Source: Bifidobacterium sp. (lineage in GTDB: Bacteria; Actinomycetota; Actinomycetes; Actinomycetales; Bifidobacteriaceae). From it: a stretch of DNA of 64,000 nucleotides. Position numbers and translations under genes: made by a program. The notes below the pieces were generated by a model. That model was not told the origin of the DNA. It saw nothing but the letters and a program-made list of their open reading frames with translations, and searched no databases. The stretch lies in the NCBI GenBank assembly GCA_024104275.1, contig JAGGHK010000008.1, positions 1 through 64,000 on the forward strand, given 5' to 3'. Shown here piece after piece: positions 45,117-54,337 of this stretch (positions are counted from its first letter, which is position 1; the number at the start of each line of letters is the position of its first letter).

Positions 45117-46994
45117 ATGACACATATTTTGGTGAACGTTGCATGGCCGTACGCGAACGGCCCTCGCCATATCGGGCACGTGGCCGGTTTCGGCGTGCCT
45201 TCCGACGTATACGCACGTTATGAACGTATGAAGGGCAACGATGTCCTGATGGTTTCAGGCACCGATGAGCACGGCACCCCGATTCTGGTGGAGGCTGACA
45301 AGGAAGGTGTAAACCCGCAGGAGCTGGCCAACCGCTACAACCGCGTCATCGCCAAGGATCTCTGCGATCTCGGCCTGAGCTACGACCTCTTCACCCGCAC
45401 GACGACGGGCAACCATGAGCATGTCGTGCAGGAGCTGTTCAAGCAGTGCCTGAAGAACGGATACATATATAAAGGTACGCAGAAAGTCGCGATTTCGCCT
45501 TCCACCGGCCGCACCCTGCCCGACCGCTATATCGAGGGTACCTGCCCGATTTGCGGGGCGGACGGCGCTCGCGGCGACCAGTGCGACAACTGCGGCAACG
45601 AGCTCGACCCGGACGAGCTGATCAACCCCGTCTCCAAGATCAACGGCGAGAAGCCGGAATTCAAGGAGACCGAGCACTTCTTCCTCGACCTGCCGGCGCT
45701 CGCCGAGGCCAATCTCGCTTGGCTCAAGACCCGCAAGGGCTGGCGCACCAACGTCATCAACTTCTCGCTTGGCCTCTTCAAGGAAGTCAAGCCCCGCGCC
45801 ATCACGCGCGACATCGACTGGGGCATTCCTGTGCCGGTCGACGGCTGGGTTGACAACCCCAACAAGAAGCTTTACGTCTGGTTCGACGCGGTCATCGGGT
45901 ACTTGTCCGCCTCCATCGAGTGGGCCCGCCGCAAGGGCGACCCGGACGCGTGGAAGAAGTGGTGGAACGATCCGCAGTCCCCGGCCTATTACTTCATGGG
46001 CAAAGACAACATCACGTTCCATTCCCAGATTTGGCCCTCCGAGATCCTTGCGTACAACGGTGAGGGTTCCAAGGGCGGCGAACCCGGCGAATATGGCAAG
46101 CTTAACCTGCCCGAGCAGGTGGTGGCCAGCGAGTTCATGACGATGGAGGGCAAGAAGTTCAGCTCCTCGCGCGGCATCGTCATCTACGTCAAGGACATCC
46201 TCGCACGTTACCCCGTTGACGCCGTTCGGTATTACATTTCCGTGGCCGGCCCGGAGACCTCCGACGCCGACTTCACCTGGTCCGAGTTCGTGCGCCACAA
46301 CAACGAGGAGCTCGCCGCCAGCTGGGGCAACCTGGTCAATCGCGTCGCCAATCTCATGTATAAGAACTTCGGCGAGATCCCGCAGCTTGACGAGGATTCC
46401 ATGACCGCCGAAGACCGTGCGCTGCTTGAAGAGACGGCCACCGCCTTCGACACGGTCGGCGGGCTCATCGAGCACCATCATCAGAAGAACGCGCTGAACG
46501 AGGCCATGAAGGTCGTCGGCGACATCAACAAGTACATCTCCGCGGTCGAGCCGTGGAAGATCAAGGACGACCAGAAGCGTCTCGGCACCGTGCTGCATAT
46601 CTGTGCACAGGCCGTCAGCGATGCGAACCATCTGCTCGCCCCGTTCCTGCCGCAGTCCGCTCAAAAGGTGTGGGAGGCGCTCGGCGGCGTCGGCACGTTC
46701 TCACCGCTGCCGCATATCGAAGAAGTCGAGGACCTCGACAAGCCAGGCTTCAAGTATCCGATCATCACCGGCGACTACGAACTCGGCCGGACGGTCCATC
46801 CGTGGCAGAGCGAGCCACTTATCGCCGGAACGCCGATTCCCAAGCCTTCGCCCATCTTCCAGAAGATTCCGAAGGAAGCCGTCACCGAAGAGCTTGAGCG
46901 CTTCGAGGCGGACCTGGAGGCCCGCAAGGAGGCCGAGGCCAAGCGCTTGGAAGAAGCCAAGGAAAAGCTTGCCAAAGAGGAACAAGAGAAGTAG
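45117..46994 (+). CDS. metG: Methionyl-tRNA synthetase
   Basis: Charges tRNA-Met with methionine in the cytosol. At 625 residues it lacks the C-terminal tRNA-binding domain of longer forms and ends in a charged coiled-coil-like tail ([20 protein letters not shown]). The HIGH motif is exact (18-21), the zinc knuckle has Cys143, Cys146, Cys156 and Cys159, and the second signature is KFSSS (347-351) in place of KMSKS, as in several bacterial Met[14 protein letters not shown] and [12 protein letters not shown] are typical. No good Shine-Dalgarno is seen before the ATG at 45117, and the next in-frame Met lies beyond the catalytic core start. The gene is single; the start is fixed by the conserved [14 protein letters not shown]. 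Confidence 0.97.
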   Translation: MTHILVNVAWPYANGPRHIGHVAGFGVPSDVYARYERMKGNDVLMVSGTDEHGTPILVEADKEGVNPQELANRYNRVIAKDLCDLGLSYDLFTRTTTGNHEHVVQELFKQCLKNGYIYKGTQKVAISPSTGRTLPDRYIEGTCPICGADGARGDQCDNCGNELDPDELINPVSKINGEKPEFKETEHFFLDLPALAEANLAWLKTRKGWRTNVINFSLGLFKEVKPRAITRDIDWGIPVPVDGWVDNPNKKLYVWFDAVIGYLSASIEWARRKGDPDAWKKWWNDPQSPAYYFMGKDNITFHSQIWPSEILAYNGEGSKGGEPGEYGKLNLPEQVVASEFMTMEGKKFSSSRGIVIYVKDILARYPVDAVRYYISVAGPETSDADFTWSEFVRHNNEELAASWGNLVNRVANLMYKNFGEIPQLDEDSMTAEDRALLEETATAFDTVGGLIEHHHQKNALNEAMKVVGDINKYISAVEPWKIKDDQKRLGTVLHICAQAVSDANHLLAPFLPQSAQKVWEALGGVGTFSPLPHIEEVEDLDKPGFKYPIITGDYELGRTVHPWQSEPLIAGTPIPKPSPIFQKIPKEAVTEELERFEADLEARKEAEAKRLEEAKEKLAKEEQEK

Positions 46995-47640
46995 TTTTCT
47001 CTTTTCTGGGTTTGTCGGTCGTGTCTTCTAGATGCACTTCTGAGGCGTGTCTCTTAGATAAGCCTTTCAGGTACATCTTCAGATCTTCAGATATCTTTCC
47101 TTCGTGTGTTTCTTCGATAAGCCTTATAAGTAACGTCTCTGAGGTGAGCAAGCCGAATCTGGATATATCGGTGTGACGCTTCTGTCCTTGCCGCAATCGT
47201 TGCTGCGACGAGGTCAGAAGCGTTTTATGTATGCAAGGCATGAGTGCAAGGTGAGGTATCTACTATCGCGTGTCGCGGTAAATGCCATCGAAGTAATTTG
47301 TGCTTTGAGCTGAGCTTTGAGAGCGCGGTTTTTGGCTGGGAACCGGGCGTTATGGCTCGTTTGCCGACTGTTTGCGGCCGATTTTTCGTTTAAAGACACA
47401 AAAATGCGCCCAAAACTATACATTCCGCTTTATTTTCGCAAAATCGTTACAATTTTCACAGGCATCTTTGAGTTGCACACATCGTTTCTCCAAGGAAGAT
47501 GCTGTTATATTAGAGATGTCAGCAGTTAAACCGCTGATGAGATTCTTCTCTGAATCCCATAATTGAACCTTCTTCTCTCTTCTCTCGCCCGGCGGCTTTC
47601 TCTCCGCCGGGCATCTCTCTTTCCTGGCTTATTAGCCCCT
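46995..47640. other. Spacer after metG with one strong hairpin, no gene
   Basis: No ORF here has coding character. The one clear element is a 9-bp GC-rich hairpin, GCCCGGCGG (47587-47595) with CCGCCGGGC (47604-47612), in a pyrimidine-rich TCTCTC context that is terminator-like but has no uninterrupted T run. Part of 47040-47130 is degenerate (TCTTCAGAT/TCTTAGAT motifs). Confidence 0.4.
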
Positions 47641-47667
47641 CTCGGAGCGCATGTTCGAATCTTACAA

Positions 47668-47746
47668 CGGTCAGAAAATTGCAAAAATCGGCGTGTGTTC
47701 GGTCAGAAAATTGCACAAACCCCTACCTCCAACGGTCAGAAAAATG
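47668..47746. repeat. Three direct repeats at 32-33 bp upstream of the aldo/keto reductase
   Basis: CGGTCAGAAAATTGCA occurs at 47668 and 47700, and CGGTCAGAAAAATG at 47733. Spacings are 32 and 33 bp, about three helical turns. The array is ~195 bp before the reductase start, a plausible place for cooperative operator sites. Confidence 0.6.
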
Positions 47747-47940
47747 TATTGGATTGCTACGGATGCAAGTCGGGAGTATGGATTAGCCGGTAACGTACCG
47801 GTTGTGGTCGGCCGGGGGAGCATTTCAGGGTGCCCCGGTGAACCAAGCGGTGTGGCAGAGCTCAGCGTTTTAGGTGATGACATTTCGCGGTCGGGCTCTA
47901 AACTGGAGTCATCGGCTACATACCAAGGAAGGTGCGAATA

Positions 47941-48879
47941 ATGAAATATAGCGAAATCGGAACGTCGGGCGTCAAAGCCTCGCGCGTGGCCCTCGGAGCC
48001 ATGCGTATTCGCGGCAAGAACGGGGACGAGGCGCAGGAAATCGTGCGCACGGCGCTGGATGGCGGCATCAATTTCTTCGATACCGCGGATTGCTACGGTG
48101 CTGGTGCCAGTAGCAGGCGGCTTGGCCAGGCGCTCAAGGATGTGGGCGTAGACCGTAGCAAGATTTTCGTGCAGACAAAGTTCGGTATCTACCGTGATCC
48201 GAAGGATGATAACATCACGCGTTACGATTTTTCCAAGGATCATCTGGTCGCGGCACTCGACAGTGAACTGAAGAACCTGCAGACCGACTATGTCGATTTC
48301 GTGCTTCTGCATCGCCCTGATACCCTCGTTGACCTCGATGACCTGGCGGGAGCCTTCAACGAGCTGCAATCGAGCGGCAAGGTGCGTCATTTCGGCGTGA
48401 GCAACATGAATCCGATGCAGGTCGAGATGCTGCAAAGTGCCCTCGATCAAAAGCTTGAGGTCAACCAGTTGCAATTCGGGCTGGGGCATACCGGCATGGT
48501 GCAGCAGGAGATGCACGTCAACATGGAGGATACGCCGAGCATCGACCATGACGGCGGGCTGATCAGCTACTCGCGGTTGAAGCGTATGACGATTCAGGCA
48601 TGGAGCCCGTTCCAGTTTGGCTTCTTTGAGGGAGTCTTCATCGATAACCCGAAGTTCCCCGAGCTCAACGAGGCGTTGCAGAGCGTCGCCGATGCCCACG
48701 GCGTGGCGAAGAACGCAATCGCCGTGGCATGGATTCTGCGCCACCCTGCCAGGATGCAGGTGCTGTTGGGTTCGATGACCCCGAGCCGCTTGCGGGAGAT
48801 GATGGCCGGCGCGGACATCGAAATCACCGCCCAGGAATGGTACGACCTCTACGTTGCCGCCGGCAACGACCTGCCGTAA
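47941..48879 (+). CDS. Aldo/keto reductase, YdhF-like
   Basis: A 312-residue NADPH-dependent barrel enzyme reducing aldehydes or ketones. The catalytic tetrad is present: Asp47 (FFDTADCYG), Tyr52, Lys80 (VQTKFG) and His124 (VLLHRPD). GVSNMNPMQVEMLQ and the late NAIAVAWILRHP...LLGSMTPSRL form the cofactor end. This series fits the YdhF group of E. coli and Firmicutes, whose physiological substrate is unclear. The ATG at 47941 has AAGGAAGG ten bases upstream; a GTG at 47932 overlaps that site and is unlikely. It is apparently monocistronic, preceded by three phased direct repeats and followed by repeat array B3. Confidence 0.9.
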   Translation: MKYSEIGTSGVKASRVALGAMRIRGKNGDEAQEIVRTALDGGINFFDTADCYGAGASSRRLGQALKDVGVDRSKIFVQTKFGIYRDPKDDNITRYDFSKDHLVAALDSELKNLQTDYVDFVLLHRPDTLVDLDDLAGAFNELQSSGKVRHFGVSNMNPMQVEMLQSALDQKLEVNQLQFGLGHTGMVQQEMHVNMEDTPSIDHDGGLISYSRLKRMTIQAWSPFQFGFFEGVFIDNPKFPELNEALQSVADAHGVAKNAIAVAWILRHPARMQVLLGSMTPSRLREMMAGADIEITAQEWYDLYVAAGNDLP

Positions 48880-48989
48880 ATCACTTCAACTGTCAACTTG
48901 CGAAACCGTTCATCCGCATCTGCTGGGTGAGCGGTTTTCTCATTCTTACGGCAACCTGACGAAAGCGTTCGTCTGCCGTCGCTTCTTAG

Positions 48990-49160
48990 TGGCTATTTTC
49001 TCGCATACTTCAGTCTGGATGCGAGAAAGTGGTCATTTAGGGTCGGCTCAGCGGCCACTTTCTTGCATGTGCGCGTCTGGATGCTAGAGACCACCCATTT
49101 AGAACTGTTCAGTGGCCGTTTTCTTGCATGCCGATTTCGAGATGCAAGAAAATGGCCGGC
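48990..49160. repeat. Repeat family B, array 3: three units at a 61-62 bp period
   Basis: The TTTC of the left arm is at 48997, 49059 and 49120 (spacings 62, 61). The matching right arms are ATGCGAGAAA, ATGCTAGAGA and ATGCAAGAAA. The last unit is almost a perfect palindrome, GGCCGTTTTCTTGCAT with ATGCAAGAAAATGGCC. It fills the gap between the reductase and the small Cys/His protein. Confidence 0.85.
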
Positions 49161-49192
49161 CCGCTGTAATCCCGCATTGCTAGGGTAGGGGC

Positions 49193-49459
49193 GTGCACTA
49201 TTTCACCCCGAAACGTTGCGCCAGCTCGCGCAAGATCATCTACCACGACAAGGTCCAGGCCGAGGCCGCCGCCCGGCAGGCCTTCATCGAGCGCGATGCC
49301 GAGCTGTGGGTGTATCGGTGTGAATATTGCGGCGGTTGGCATCTGACCCATCATGACCCGAAAGAGGAGCAGTTTTTGCATGGCATCAGCGCCCAAGCCG
49401 CTACCCAACGCAAAAGGCCCCGCTCGCGGAAGCGTGGTTTCAAGCCGAGGCGGCGTTGA
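49193..49459 (+). CDS. Small basic protein with a C2H2-like motif
   Basis: An 88-residue protein from a GTG at 49193; AGGGGC lies directly before it, so initiation there is plausible. CEYCGGWHLTH (Cys43, Cys46, His50, His53) is a compact metal-knuckle candidate. The flanking helix KVQAEAAARQAFIERDAELWVYR and the very basic tail (RKRPRSRKRGFKPRRR) suggest nucleic-acid contact. Proteins with a YRCxYCGGWHL core are common small hypotheticals in actinobacteria; the function is unknown to me. Repeat arrays lie on both sides. Confidence 0.7.
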   Translation: MHYFTPKRCASSRKIIYHDKVQAEAAARQAFIERDAELWVYRCEYCGGWHLTHHDPKEEQFLHGISAQAATQRKRPRSRKRGFKPRRR

Positions 49460-49508
49460 GGGTATGGACCATGAGTGCCATGGTTGTGCATCGCAAATGT
49501 CAATTTTG

Positions 49509-49776
49509 ATTGCAAATGTGACGCAAATAGGTCTGTGTGCGTCACATCTGCAAGTTTTTCGCGTTACGGATTGCAAATGTGACGCAGAGTCTTGATTAAG
49601 CGTCACATTTGCAAGATAAAGTCGCAATGGGTTGCATTTGGGACGCAACCGGGTCGATAGGCGTCGCATTTGCAAGATGGCGTGGCAATAGAGCTTCAAG
49701 CGTCACGATTGCAAGTTTTCCGTGTTATGAATTGCATTTGTGACGCAAATTCTTGGATGAGCGTCACAAATGCAAT
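49509..49776. repeat. Repeat family C: five palindromic units, 61-bp period
   Basis: Left arms ATTGCAAATGTGACGC begin at 49509 and 49570, with a variant (GTTGCATTTGGGACGC) at 49631. Right arms GCGTCACATTTGCAAG are at 49539, 49600 and 49661. A fourth unit keeps only its right arm (49700) and a fifth is complete (49731 and 49761), again 61 bp from the fourth. The sequence is unrelated to families A and B although the period is the same. It fills the spacer between convergent genes. Confidence 0.87.
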
Positions 49777-49813
49777 ATCAGACAGTTAGCTGCAAAATGC
49801 AGGTCAGCTCAGC

Positions 49814-50611
49814 TCAGCGGTCGAAGCGGAAGTGCTGGTCCTCGGCGACCGGCTTGACTGAGCGGCTGAAGACGTCACGGTCGACCGAGTTGTTCGCGAT
49901 TTGGTCGCTGAAGGCGTCGACGGGGCGGTCGGTGTTGCGCAAATCGTAATACTTGTGGACGGTGTCATCGAAGGCATCGAGGCCTTGGAGCAATTGTGCG
50001 TCGTCGTCAGGGTAGCGGTCGACGAAGAACTGGTCGTCGCGCTCCATACGAGGCTTCAGGGCCGGCGACTGGTCGGGCTTGCCGATGGCGAGGCCGAGCA
50101 CGGGGTAGGTGAATTCCGGCAGGTGCAGCAGCTCGATGAGCTTGCGCGGATTGTTCAGGACGGAACCGAGGATCACGCAGCCCAGGTCCAGCGAATAGGC
50201 GGCGGTCTCCATGGCGTGCAGCGCGAGAACCGCGTCGTTCTGCGCCTGAGTGAAGCGGTAGCTGGAGTTCAATGTGAATTCATCAGAGTGGACGTCGACG
50301 CCTTTGCGTGTGGCGATGGCGGCGTTGCGGTGCTCGTCGGCGACAAAGAGGTAGAGCAACGGGGCTTCGGCCACGTAGGTCTGGTGGGCGATTTCGGCGA
50401 TGGCGCCCTTGATGGCCGGGTCTTCGACGCGGATGGCCGACCAATCCTGCAAATACTGGCTGGAAGCGGCGTGCTGCGCCACGGTTTCAAGTGTGGCCAC
50501 GGTCTCAACGTCGATGGCATCCGGCTTGAACTTGCGGATGGAGCGGCGGCTGAGCAGCGTCTCGATGGTTTCGTTGGTGCGTAGATTATTTTGAGATTCA
50601 GTCATAGCCAT
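49814..50611 (-). CDS. NADPH-dependent nitroreductase-family flavoprotein
   Basis: A 265-residue FMN oxidoreductase of the NfrA/NfsA-like branch. ETLLSRRSIRKFKPDAID (about 18-35) is the FMN-binding start, followed by AAQHAASSQYLQDWSAIRV, ALHAMETAAYSLDLGCVILGSVLNNP, PVLGLAIGKPDQSPALKPRM and the end segment RDVFSRSVKPVAEDQ. Such enzymes reduce nitro compounds, quinones or flavins with NAD(P)H. The ATG at 50611 or the one two codons later (50605) could start; only GAGAGA is seen upstream. Regulation is unknown, but a 90-bp near-palindrome lies ~110 bp upstream (50721-50809). Confidence 0.87.
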   Translation of the reverse strand: MAMTESQNNLRTNETIETLLSRRSIRKFKPDAIDVETVATLETVAQHAASSQYLQDWSAIRVEDPAIKGAIAEIAHQTYVAEAPLLYLFVADEHRNAAIATRKGVDVHSDEFTLNSSYRFTQAQNDAVLALHAMETAAYSLDLGCVILGSVLNNPRKLIELLHLPEFTYPVLGLAIGKPDQSPALKPRMERDDQFFVDRYPDDDAQLLQGLDAFDDTVHKYYDLRNTDRPVDAFSDQIANNSVDRDVFSRSVKPVAEDQHFRFDR

Positions 50612-50720
50612 ATTCTCTCAAAACCGAGGTGGGATACGCCAGTGATTTTTCGCTCTGAGTAAGACGGCAATGGTGATTTAGGCCATTTCGCAACTATGGG
50701 TTGGCAAAATTGTTGCAAAT

Positions 50721-50809
50721 TACTTGCTTGATGGTACCTACTAAGTAAAAAGACACAAATAGCGGTCGTAATTGTGCCTTTTTACTTAGGTACCTCGAGC
50801 AAGCAAGTA
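50721..50809. repeat. 89-bp imperfect palindrome
   Basis: The left arm (from 50721, TACTTGCTTG...GGTACCT...AAGTAAAAAG-CACAA) and the right arm (ending 50809) match across about 40 bp with a few gaps, around a 9-bp centre AGCGGTCGT. A third copy of part of the arm (AAGTAAAAAGTAACAATTAGCGG) follows at 50805. It has no ORF. It could be a small MITE-like element, a cruciform or an operator complex. Confidence 0.6.
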
Positions 50810-50900
50810 AAAAGTAACAATTAGCGGATGCCGCGCAAACGCATCTGCAGGAATACCATTGGCACCGGGTAATGAGCGTGCGTCTGGTGTGCGACTATGT

Positions 50901-50976
50901 GTGCAGGAGGGTTGGCGTGGAGTGCAGGAGGGTTGAAGGTGTGCGGGAGGGTTGACTCGGATGTGCAGGTGGGTTG
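50901..50976. repeat. Four direct repeats at ~21-bp spacing
   Basis: GTGCAGGAGGGTTG is at 50901 and 50922, GTGCGGGAGGGTTG at 50941 and GTGCAGGTGGGTTG at 50963 (spacings 21, 19, 22, about two helical turns). It lies 40-115 bp beyond the DUF4235 gene stop, between same-strand genes, so it may be regulatory for the nitroreductase or a simple tandem repeat. Confidence 0.65.
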
Positions 50977-51015
50977 ACGTAGAAATGCGATGGTAAATTT
51001 CGCCTGATCGGTTGG

Positions 51016-51756
51016 TTATCTGCCGCTGCGACGATTCTGGCGACGGGTGATCAGCGCGTTCGACCCGCGCGTGCCCAGCGAGGAGACCACGGAACCGAAC
51101 GCAGCCGATGCTGCGGCGAAGATGACGCTGGCGATAAAGCCTTGCTGCTGGGCATCTTCGGCGGCGCTGCCCGCGCCCGCTGACCGGTGCCTGTTGGTGA
51201 CTTGGCTGTCCCAAACGGTTTTGAATACCTTGCCGGCCAATGCTCCCAGGACGGTGGGCACGACGATTTTGACGATTTTGTCGCTCAACGTGTCTGGGTC
51301 TTGCAAACGGTTCTGGCGCATGGTTTCTACTTTCTGGTCGACGCGGCGAAGGCTTTCGACGATGTGGTCGGCGGATGAAGATGTGGTTGCTGATGTTGAT
51401 GACGAAGATGAAGCCGAAGACGACGACGAAGCAGAAGATGGAGCCGACGAAGACGATGACGAAGCTGACGAAGGCGAAGCCGAGAATGGGCTCGCAGCGA
51501 ACGGCGCATGGCTCGCAGAAGACGAATCCTTGTCGGTATGCAATGTATTCCTGCCGGACTGAACACTGGTCTCGTCCGAATCGTCGGATTGTGCAGAACT
51601 ATCTAGGAAACCGGCATCTGTCGACGCAGAGGGCATGAAGGAATCCCATGCGGGCGAACTGTCCGATTCAGTGCGACCGCCGGAACGCTTGGCAAGTTCG
51701 GAGTTGGCTTCCTGCTCGGCTTCTTTCACTGCCGTTCTGCTGTGACGTGCATGCAT
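51016..51756 (-). CDS. DUF4235 domain membrane protein with long Ser-rich linker
   Basis: A 246-residue protein. Residues 1-75 are charged and Ser-rich. About 75-130 is an almost pure Ser/Ala/Thr/Pro linker, then a short amphipathic stretch ADHIVESLRRVDQKVETM. The C-terminal ~90 residues are DUF4235: DKIVKIVVPTVLGALAGKVFKTVWD, a gap, then GFIASVIFAAASAAFGSVVSSLGTRG and RRQNRR, i.e. two hydrophobic segments. Actinobacterial DUF4235 proteins are small membrane proteins of unknown role. The linker is unusually long for the family and its codon repetition at about 51370-51490 could expand or shrink. The ATG at 51756 has no strong binding site. Confidence 0.75.
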   Translation of the reverse strand: MHARHSRTAVKEAEQEANSELAKRSGGRTESDSSPAWDSFMPSASTDAGFLDSSAQSDDSDETSVQSGRNTLHTDKDSSSASHAPFAASPFSASPSSASSSSSSAPSSASSSSSASSSSSTSATTSSSADHIVESLRRVDQKVETMRQNRLQDPDTLSDKIVKIVVPTVLGALAGKVFKTVWDSQVTNRHRSAGAGSAAEDAQQQGFIASVIFAAASAAFGSVVSSLGTRGSNALITRRQNRRSGR

Positions 51757-51795
51757 GGTTCCATGATAGACGGCGCACTGTCCGTTGCCATTTTA

Positions 51796-51850
51796 CCGAT
51801 TGCGGGTTGCCGATTACCGATTGGGGGTTGCGGGTTGCCGATTGCGGCTT
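51796..51850. repeat. Three direct repeats at an exact 21-bp period
   Basis: CCGATTGCGGGTTGCC-like units start at 51796, 51817 and 51838. They lie between the divergent DUF4235 gene and the phosphatase gene, where promoters for both would be. Internally the unit is made of CGATT, GGGTTG and GCGG words. Confidence 0.6.
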
Positions 51851-52047
51851 GCGGCAGAAAAGATGTCGCACGTGACTTTTTGGAGAGAAAATGGCTTATT
51901 TGCGCATCTTTGCTGATTTCGGTTTTGCTAGCGTGTGAAAGTGATGGCGTGATCGAGGCGTCCATGAAAGATGCCTGGGCAATGCCTGGATAATGTCTCA
52001 GTCTCACTGTTTTGCCCGACGTGCGTAGTCCGCGTTAAAGTTGCACT

Positions 52048-52746
52048 ATGAGTGATTATCTTACTTCTGGCGAGGATGCCTCTCAACCTGGTTACTTGGT
52101 GTTGTTGCGTCACGGTCAAACTGCATGGAGCGTAAGCGGACAATATACGGGACGTACGGATGTCCCGCTCAACGCGGAAGGCCGGCGGCAGGCGATGGCT
52201 GGAGGGAAACGGCTGCGAGAGGCTTTTCCCGACGGTTTCGGGCGCGGGCATATTTTTGCCAGTCCGTTGCATCGCGCCAGCGAGACCGCACAATTGGCGG
52301 GTTATTCGGATTTCGAGACACTGGAAGACCTTGAGGAATGGGATTACGGCCCCGCCGAGGGGCGTCGGCGTGAGGAAGTCGGCTCGGCGATCGGACACGA
52401 TTGGTGCGTGTGGGACGAGGGCCCCGAAACGTTGCCTGCGCAATTGCAGGGTGATTGGGTCTGCACACTGCCTGACGGCGAGAAGATCGATGTCCACAGC
52501 GGCATCGGCGAGACGGTGGATGAGGGCGCGGCCCGCGCCCGGCGGGTGATTGAACGGGTGACGCCGCTGATTCTCGCCGGCCACAACGTCCTGTTCGTCG
52601 CGCACGCCCATATCCTGCGTATCATCACCACCCAGTGGCTGCGCGTCGACCCGAGTGCAGGTCGCCTCCTGCGTTTCGACACCGCCCACTACTCGCAGCT
52701 CGGCTACTACAAAAACGACCCCGTCATCGTCCGCTGGAACGTGTGA
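52048..52746 (+). CDS. Histidine-phosphatase-family protein (phosphoglycerate mutase-like)
   Basis: A 232-residue member of the branch-1 histidine phosphatases. LLRHGQTAWS has the catalytic RHG (21-23), followed by GRTDVPLNAEGRRQA, SPLHRASETAQLAG and the second-His motif FVAHAHILRI, with the acid in LEEWDYGPAEGR. The layout fits broad-specificity phosphatases (sugar phosphates or phosphoserine-like) rather than glycolytic mutase. No Shine-Dalgarno is obvious before the ATG at 52048; the start is set by the family. It stands alone between the DUF4235 gene and the sugar locus. Confidence 0.87.
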   Translation: MSDYLTSGEDASQPGYLVLLRHGQTAWSVSGQYTGRTDVPLNAEGRRQAMAGGKRLREAFPDGFGRGHIFASPLHRASETAQLAGYSDFETLEDLEEWDYGPAEGRRREEVGSAIGHDWCVWDEGPETLPAQLQGDWVCTLPDGEKIDVHSGIGETVDEGAARARRVIERVTPLILAGHNVLFVAHAHILRIITTQWLRVDPSAGRLLRFDTAHYSQLGYYKNDPVIVRWNV

Positions 52747-52875
52747 AACAAATGGATGGCTGGTTTTCGGAACCAGCAGTACTTCTTTATGAAAACGTAG
52801 GCATTGTTGCTGCAAAATTATGAATCGTTTTCATCGGAAATTCTTCGATTCCAAGTAAAAATAATGGTTTTTTTG

Positions 52876-52906
52876 TTGACAGCGTTTGCAAAAAAAGGGC
52901 TAAAGA
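52876..52906 (+). promoter_or_regulatory. Promoter with overlapping LacI-type operator, sugar binding protein 1
   Basis: TTGACA at 52876-52881 is a consensus -35; TAAAGA at 52901-52906 could be the -10 (19-bp spacer). AGCGTTTGCA at 52881-52890, typical of LacI-family half sites, overlaps the -35 edge. A repressor bound there would block RNA polymerase. Similar AGCGTTTGCT and AACGTTTACA sites lie near the permease genes. Confidence 0.55.
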
Positions 52907-53002
52907 TGCATAATGAAAGAGTAGATGATTTCGTGGTTATGGAATCGACGGCGCTAGTCCGTGAGCTGTTGATTGCACAACCGTAGAAGGAAAGGTTCAA
53001 GG

Positions 53003-54337
53003 ATGAATAAAAAGTTCAAATCGATTGTCGCGCTTGTAGCGACTGCTGTAATGGCGACGGGCGCTTTAGCCGGCTGCGGTTCCAACTCTTCAAGTGATAA
53101 CGGCAAGGGCAAGGTTTACTACCTGAATTTCAAGCCGGAAGCCGCCAAAGAATGGAAATCTCTGGCAAAGGAATATACTGCACAGACCAAGGTCCCGGTC
53201 ACAGTGGAGACCGCAGCTTCGGATACGTATGAACAACAGCTCAAAAGCGAGATGTCAAAGAGCGAGGCTCCCACGCTTTTCCAGGTCAATGGTCCTGTGG
53301 GCTATGCCAACTGGAAGGATTACACTGCCGATCTCAAAGACACCGTGCCATATAAGCAGCTGCAGAATCCCGACGTGGCGCTGAAGGACGGGTCCAAGGT
53401 CGTCGGTGTTCCATATGTGATGGAAACGTACGGTTTGATTTACAACAAGGCTATTCTTCAGAAGTATTTCGCACTTTCCGGTGCGAAAGCGAAGTCGATT
53501 GAGGATATCAATTCGTTTGCCAAGCTCAAGGCTGTTGCTGACGATATGCAGGCCCGCAAAGGTGACCTCGGCATCAAGGGCGCCTTTACATCCGCCGGTT
53601 TCGATTCCAGCTCTGACTGGCGCTACAAGACCCATCTGGCCAACATTCCGCTTTATTATGAGTTGAAGAAAGACAAGACCACCAAGCAGCCGACAACAAT
53701 CAAGGGTACGTATCTGCCGCAGTTCAAGAATATCTTTGACCTCTATCTCAAGGATTCCACCACTGATCCCTCGCAGCTCAGCTCGAAGACCGGTGACGAC
53801 GCCAATTCCGAGTTTGCGCTTGGAGAAGCCGCGTTCTATCAGAATGGTACCTGGGCTTGGGCCGATTTGCAGAAAGCCGGCATGAAGGCTGATCAGGTTG
53901 GTATGATGCCGATTTATATCGGTGCTCCCGGAGAGAAGAGCCAAGGTCTGGCGACCGGCTCTGAGAACTATTGGTGCGTCAATTCCAAGGCGTCTGCCGC
54001 TGACCAGAAGGCTACCAAGGACTTCCTGAAGTGGGTTATCACTTCCAAGGCTGGACAGAAGTCAATCAGCCAGGATATGGGCTTCACCACGCCGTTCAAG
54101 TCCTTCAGCTCCGTTAAGACGGACAATCCGCTAGTCCAAGCTGCTATGAACGACCAGAAGTCCGGCAAGCAGCAGGTCAGCTGGAACTTTACCATGATGC
54201 CTTCGGAGCAGTGGAAGAACGATTTGGGCAATGCAATGCTCGAGTATGCTCAAGGCACCGGTAACTGGGACAAGGTCAAGTCCGCTTACGTCGATGGCTG
54301 GGCCAAGGAGTATAAGACCGCGCATGCCAATGCGTGA
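53003..54337 (+). CDS. Sugar ABC transporter substrate-binding lipoprotein (copy 1)
   Basis: A 444-residue extracellular binding lipoprotein for an oligosaccharide importer. The lipobox is LAGC with the lipid cysteine at 25, after a hydrophobic signal. KVYYLNFKPEAAKEWKSL, TLFQVNGPVGY and YETYGLIYNKAIL are family-like. The C-terminal GNWDKVKSAYVDGWAKEY matches the alpha-glucoside/maltose-type group. AGAAGGAAAGG lies before the ATG at 53003; the frame extends ten codons upstream without a signal. The permeases it serves probably are 55859 and 56710, separated by the divergent lacI. A LacI-type operator overlaps its promoter. The sugar cannot be read from sequence; an alpha-glucoside is suggested by the GH31 and GH13 neighbours. 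Confidence 0.9.
   Translation: MNKKFKSIVALVATAVMATGALAGCGSNSSSDNGKGKVYYLNFKPEAAKEWKSLAKEYTAQTKVPVTVETAASDTYEQQLKSEMSKSEAPTLFQVNGPVGYANWKDYTADLKDTVPYKQLQNPDVALKDGSKVVGVPYVMETYGLIYNKAILQKYFALSGAKAKSIEDINSFAKLKAVADDMQARKGDLGIKGAFTSAGFDSSSDWRYKTHLANIPLYYELKKDKTTKQPTTIKGTYLPQFKNIFDLYLKDSTTDPSQLSSKTGDDANSEFALGEAAFYQNGTWAWADLQKAGMKADQVGMMPIYIGAPGEKSQGLATGSENYWCVNSKASAADQKATKDFLKWVITSKAGQKSISQDMGFTTPFKSFSSVKTDNPLVQAAMNDQKSGKQQVSWNFTMMPSEQWKNDLGNAMLEYAQGTGNWDKVKSAYVDGWAKEYKTAHANA

Noticed and set aside
46995-47640. Small genes in the spacer after metG
   Set aside because: Frames are short, overlap each other and show no binding sites or conserved-looking sequence.
49509-49776. CRISPR-like array (repeat family C, and the other 61-bp arrays)
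   Set aside because: Units are palindromes with partly conserved middles and no unique spacers of constant length, and there are no cas genes. The 61-bp period fits tandem duplication or iterons better than a CRISPR.
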